Below, piece by piece: positions 6,456 to 8,801 of a stretch of DNA of 8,801 nucleotides. Both the position numbers and the translations under genes were made by a program. Numbering within the stretch: the stretch's first letter is position 1; every line of letters begins with the position of its first letter. The stretch covers positions 1 through 8,801 of the forward strand of contig PWKX01000061.1 in assembly GCA_003559585.1 (NCBI GenBank), read 5' to 3'. A model generated the notes under the pieces. The model was not told the origin of the DNA, did not search any database, and saw only the letters and a program-made list of their open reading frames with translations. The stretch comes from Mollicutes bacterium (lineage in GTDB: Bacteria; Bacillota_I; Bacilli_A; Izemoplasmatales; Izemoplasmataceae).

Positions 6456-6722
6456 ATGATTTATTATCTACTAGCGGTTGCGTTTATGTCTGGGTTAACA
6501 TTCACCGTTTATGGCATTGACAAATACAAAGCGGTCAAACAAAAACACCGGATCAAAGAGGCTTCGTTGTTACTGATGGCGGTGTTTTTAGGTGCGGCTG
6601 GGGCGATTGCTGGAAGCATCATTTTTAACCATAAAACACAAAAATTAAGTTTTACAGCCATCAATACTTTAAGTTTTAGTGCACATTTATTATTAGGACT
6701 ATGGCTATATTTTAATGGCTAG
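6456..6722 (+). CDS. DUF1294-type small integral membrane protein
   Basis: This 88-residue protein is mostly membrane: hydrophobic segments at about 2-20, 36-57 and 66-86, with a basic loop between the first two. The loop and flanks give the DUF1294 pattern: Y-G-I-D-K-Y-K-A-V-K-Q-K-H-R-I-K-E (19-35), then L-L-L-M-A-V-F-L-G-A-A-G (38-49), then F-N-H-K-T-Q-K-L-S-F (57-66). In other bacteria DUF1294 occurs alone or fused to a cold-shock domain. Its function is unknown, and only the membrane part is present here. ATG 6456 follows AAAAGGAGAT at 6441-6450. It ends with TAG, the only non-TAA stop seen in the window, and lies 23 bp before the peptidase gene, so the two probably share a transcript. 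Confidence 0.82.
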   Translation: MIYYLLAVAFMSGLTFTVYGIDKYKAVKQKHRIKEASLLLMAVFLGAAGAIAGSIIFNHKTQKLSFTAINTLSFSAHLLLGLWLYFNG

Positions 6723-6745
6723 TCATCACAAGAAAGGATGGGCTT

Positions 6746-7666
6746 ATGACGATAAACCAATCAAAACCCTTAACCATTGGCGTGGCTGCTTTAAGTGGTC
6801 CAGCTGATCAACAAGATTTAGACGAAGGCATAAAAAAACTAACATCGCTAGGATTTCAAATCATCCTTGCTGATAATACGCACAAACAAGGCCCGCACTA
6901 TTTAGCGGGCTGTGATGAGACGCGTATCAAGGGGTTACACGATTTGTTTGAAAACCCTGAGGTTGATCTCATCATGTGCACCAAAGGTGGGTATGGCACC
7001 CCTAGACTCACCCAGTTCATTGACATGGCGCTTATCAAAAAACACCCCAAACCGCTGATTGGCTATTCAGATGTGAGTTATATCTTAAATTTGATTCATC
7101 ATCACACCGGTTTGATAACCTATCACGGCGTGATGGTCTGCGGAGATTTTACCAAGCACTTTAGTGAGGCGATGTTTCGCAACCTTAATGACGTCATTCA
7201 TGCACCAACATACCACTATGATTTTCACATGTATAACCAGGTTGAAGTACTTAAAGAAGGCGAGGCAAAGGGAAAGCTGATTGGTGGAAATCTTTGTTTA
7301 ATGACCGTGTTATTACAAGCGGTAGGCCTAGATTATTTTAAAGATACCATTCTTTTATTAGAAGATGTCAATGAACCGTTATATGAACTTGATAGACTGC
7401 TAATGACCTTATCCATTGGTGGTGTGTTTGAACACGTTAATGGCTTAATGATCGGTCAAATTAACCCTGTTGAACATGAATCAGAACATGACATCAAAGC
7501 TTTATTTAAAGAGGTTTTAACCCCGTTTAACAAACCTGTACTCTACGGTGTGCCCTTTAGCCACACCACCCCTAGACGGTGTTTGCCACTTGGAGCACGT
7601 GGTGTTTTAAATACCCACAAGCTATCTTTATCCATCAGTAAAGCCCACCAGCAGAATAATAGGTAA
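6746..7666 (+). CDS. S66 family LD-carboxypeptidase (LdcA-like)
   Basis: S66 serine peptidases cut an L-D bond, classically removing the terminal D-Ala from murein tetrapeptides during recycling. The MccF branch instead cleaves processed microcin C. The 306-residue length fits the family. Visible signatures are T-K-G-G-Y-G-T-P-R-L (79-88, usually R-G-G-Y-G, here Lys80), G-Y-S-D (106-109) with the nucleophile Ser108, L-L-L-E-D-V-N-E (203-210) with the likely triad Glu206, and Y-G-V-P-F-S-H (267-273) with His273. The Ser-Glu and Glu-His spacings (98 and 67) are close to those of characterised LdcA (about 102 and 68). There is no signal peptide, so it acts in the cytoplasm. The K-G-G-Y-G form points to LdcA rather than MccF. 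ATG 6746 follows GAAAGGATGG at 6732-6741. No terminator follows. If the host is wall-less, its substrate is an open question. Confidence 0.9.
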   Translation: MTINQSKPLTIGVAALSGPADQQDLDEGIKKLTSLGFQIILADNTHKQGPHYLAGCDETRIKGLHDLFENPEVDLIMCTKGGYGTPRLTQFIDMALIKKHPKPLIGYSDVSYILNLIHHHTGLITYHGVMVCGDFTKHFSEAMFRNLNDVIHAPTYHYDFHMYNQVEVLKEGEAKGKLIGGNLCLMTVLLQAVGLDYFKDTILLLEDVNEPLYELDRLLMTLSIGGVFEHVNGLMIGQINPVEHESEHDIKALFKEVLTPFNKPVLYGVPFSHTTPRRCLPLGARGVLNTHKLSLSISKAHQQNNR

Positions 7667-7674
7667 GCTTGCCT
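7661..7674. repeat. Near-perfect 14-bp palindrome upstream of the 7727 gene
   Basis: AGGTAAGCTTGCCT reads the same on both strands except for one base pair position in each half. It begins in the stop codon region of the peptidase gene and lies just upstream of, or over, the -35 region of the promoter whose -10 box is at 7683. It could be an operator, but it is short and has no T-tract to make it a terminator. Confidence 0.3.
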
Positions 7675-7679
7675 TTGCG

Positions 7680-7688
7680 TGGTATAAT
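7680..7688 (+). promoter_or_regulatory. Extended -10 promoter (TGG-TATAAT) for the 7727 gene
   Basis: A TG dinucleotide at 7680-7681 followed by one base and a perfect TATAAT (7683-7688) makes an extended -10 element. The -35 position at a 17-bp spacing (7660-7665, TAGGTA) is weak, as extended -10 promoters tolerate. Transcription would start near 7695, about 30 bases before ATG 7727. The ribosome site AAGGAGG is at 7716-7722. Confidence 0.72.
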
Positions 7689-7726
7689 GAATTAAAACAT
7701 CACCATTACCCTTTTAAGGAGGCGTC

Positions 7727-8380
7727 ATGAGAAAACTATTGATTTTTCTTTTGATCATCATCGCTTTAGCGTTTGCAGGGATTACCTACGCCACCTCACG
7801 CATCGACGATGTGGTAACCAAAGACGATTTACCAGAACATGTATATGCGTCTGATAAAACACCTGAACAAGGCATTGAAGATAGTGTGCTGGCCATGTTT
7901 AATCCTTTAAACACAGAGGATGAATACGACTTGATTGAATCTTTTATTAACTATGTGATTTACGATTCAGTAAAGAAAAACATTAACGAAGATTATGACC
8001 CGCTTGGCACCTGTGACACCGATGCTTGTACCACCATCATCACCACCGATCATGCATCAATCAAATACGCTTATGCGCATTTAAATGAACTGGATCAATT
8101 GATTTTAACCGTGAGTATTCACCGTTTTAACTATCCGTCATTTGATACAGCGATCCATTTAACCTTTGATATTGACATCGATGTTGATATTGCCAATGCA
8201 AACATGGCCTTGGTGTTAACCTTGGATAGTGTATATTTAGCGGATGATGAAATCTCAGAATCTTTTTTAGATAGACTTCTAGGCTTCGCCGATACAAAGA
8301 GCATTGAAGATAGTGTCACCACGGGTTCTCTTGATTTAGACGAGAAAACCTATCATTATACATACACATACACCCCTTAA
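7727..8380 (+). CDS. Membrane-anchored extracytoplasmic protein of unknown function
   Basis: The 217-residue protein starts M-R-K-L then has a hydrophobic segment at about 4-22 ending T-Y-A-T-S. It should be exported and either anchored by this helix or cut after Ala22. There is no lipobox cysteine, so it is not a lipoprotein. The remainder is acidic. Two cysteines lie close together (C96, C101) and could form a disulfide outside the cell. Residues about 140-175 alternate hydrophobic and polar residues (L-T-F-D-I-D-I-D-V-D-I-A), suggesting beta strands, followed by L-T-L-D-S-V-Y-L-A-D-D-E-I-S. This loosely recalls the layout of B. subtilis YpmS-like anchored proteins, a weak comparison. The end is a T-Y-H-Y-T-Y-T-Y-T-P tail. 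It has its own promoter, a strong ribosome site four bases from ATG 7727, and a strong terminator, so it is a single-gene unit. I do not recognise a family. Confidence 0.75.
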   Translation: MRKLLIFLLIIIALAFAGITYATSRIDDVVTKDDLPEHVYASDKTPEQGIEDSVLAMFNPLNTEDEYDLIESFINYVIYDSVKKNINEDYDPLGTCDTDACTTIITTDHASIKYAYAHLNELDQLILTVSIHRFNYPSFDTAIHLTFDIDIDVDIANANMALVLTLDSVYLADDEISESFLDRLLGFADTKSIEDSVTTGSLDLDEKTYHYTYTYTP

Positions 8381-8387
8381 GCTAAAG

Positions 8388-8426
8388 AAAAACACTTCGA
8401 TTTTGAAACATTCGAAGTGTTTTTTT
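8388..8426. terminator. Strong bidirectional terminator between convergent genes
   Basis: AAAAACACTTCGA (8388-8400) and TCGAAGTGTTTTT (8412-8424) form a perfect 13-bp stem around an 11-base loop, followed by further T to 8426. Because the stem is A-rich on one side and T-rich on the other, the minus-strand transcript gives an equivalent hairpin with its own T tract. It can therefore stop both the plus-strand 7727 gene (stop at 8380) and the minus-strand gene ending at 8437. Confidence 0.9.
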
Positions 8427-8436
8427 ATGGGTTCAT

Positions 8437-8801
8437 TTAGTTGCCTAATTCAATGCGTTTTCTAAACCTAACAACCTGTTCATCATCGGTTTCAATCTCA
8501 TACCGGTAATAATACACATCGTCATCTTCATCGTAAACAACCCGGACAATAATCTCTCCATCTTCATCGCGATCACCATCATCAATATCATATTCAATAT
8601 GATACACATATTGACCATGTCTGGTGGTTCTTTCAATGTCGAATGATAGCTCTAATGTATCGGTTTCATACTCGATTTCAATGGTAATATTATCGCCATC
8701 AAACTCGATGCTGATCTCGCTTTCATAGATGGTATGACCACGTTGTGTGACTTCATATTCAAGGGTGTGTTCATCGTTGGTGACTTCTTGATAAATCTCA
8801 A
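8437..8801 (-). CDS. C-terminal part of an acidic, probably beta-rich protein (partial at window edge)
   Basis: On the minus strand a frame is open from the right edge (first full codon at 8799-8797) for 120 codons to TAA at 8439-8437. The 5' end and start lie outside the window. The residues are very rich in Asp, Glu, Tyr, Ile and Val in alternating patterns, such as I-E-F-D-G-D-N-I-T-I-E-I-E-Y-E-T-D, then I-E-Y-D-I-D-D-G-D-R-D-E-D-G-E and Y-D-E-D-D-D-V-Y-Y-Y-R-Y-E-I-E-T-D-D. This suggests successive beta strands, and the chain ends with a basic F-R-K-R-I-E-L-G-N. It contains no cysteine. Such composition is common in surface or exported proteins, but the signal region is not visible. The frame ends 10 bp from a bidirectional terminator, which supports a real convergent gene. 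Family and function are not recognised. Confidence 0.7.
   Translation of the reverse strand, partial: EIYQEVTNDEHTLEYEVTQRGHTIYESEISIEFDGDNITIEIEYETDTLELSFDIERTTRHGQYVYHIEYDIDDGDRDEDGEIIVRVVYDEDDDVYYYRYEIETDDEQVVRFRKRIELGN

Noticed and set aside
6746..7666. Calling the S66 peptidase a microcin-immunity MccF
   Set aside because: The K-G-G-Y-G signature and spacing look like the LdcA branch, and there is no microcin gene nearby. MccF remains only an alternative.
8350..8377. ATACAC-type short repeat at the end of the 7727 gene, as a possible phase-variable microsatellite
   Set aside because: There are only about two imperfect units (coding Y-T-Y-T-Y-T-P), too few for slippage, and a change there would affect only the last residues.
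8445..8636. A 63-codon ATG-started frame on the minus strand
   Set aside because: It overlaps the 8437-8801 partial gene in a different frame and has a Met/Ile-rich, biased composition typical of an out-of-frame reading of GAT/ATT-rich codons. The other frame is open to the window edge and ends beside the terminator.

Overview
The window is chromosomal housekeeping DNA from a low-GC, Bacillota-type organism. I think a mollicute of the Acholeplasma kind is most likely. The support is a compact layout with gaps of about 1-60 bp, Shine-Dalgarno sites matching a Bacillus-like anti-SD, the ylxR-ylxQ-infB-rbfA order, and a short (601-residue) IF-2. Every Trp codon in the called genes is TGG and every visible stop is TAA or TAG. 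That fits the standard bacterial code of Acholeplasma-like lineages better than the UGA=Trp code of Mycoplasma. The lineage is an inference; I see no rRNA or other marker that settles it.

Layout from left to right. Positions 1-2515 are the 3' end of the nusA-type translation operon: the tail of ylxR, then ylxQ, infB and rbfA, closed by a perfect 12-bp terminator hairpin that contains the rbfA stop codon. Positions 2523-5208 hold uvrC, probably starting at a TTG, and a DEDDh 3'-5' exonuclease carrying an extra N-terminal domain, closed by a second terminator. Positions 5221-6436 are a single transcription unit with its own TATAAT box. It encodes a protein plainly descended from galactokinase that has lost the conserved residues of all three GHMP kinase motifs. 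Positions 6441-7666 hold a small DUF1294-type membrane protein and an S66 LD-carboxypeptidase. Positions 7680-8380 hold an extended -10 promoter and a membrane-anchored extracytoplasmic protein of unknown function. A strong, probably bidirectional terminator (8388-8426) separates it from a convergent minus-strand gene. Only the C-terminal 120 residues of that gene lie in the window, and they are very acidic and probably beta-rich.

The first block is ribosome biogenesis and translation initiation. The second is DNA repair and nucleic-acid turnover. The rest is accessory or poorly characterised. No tRNA, rRNA, CRISPR array, insertion sequence or prophage was found. The most interesting object is the intact but catalytically dead galactokinase homologue at 5254-6414.
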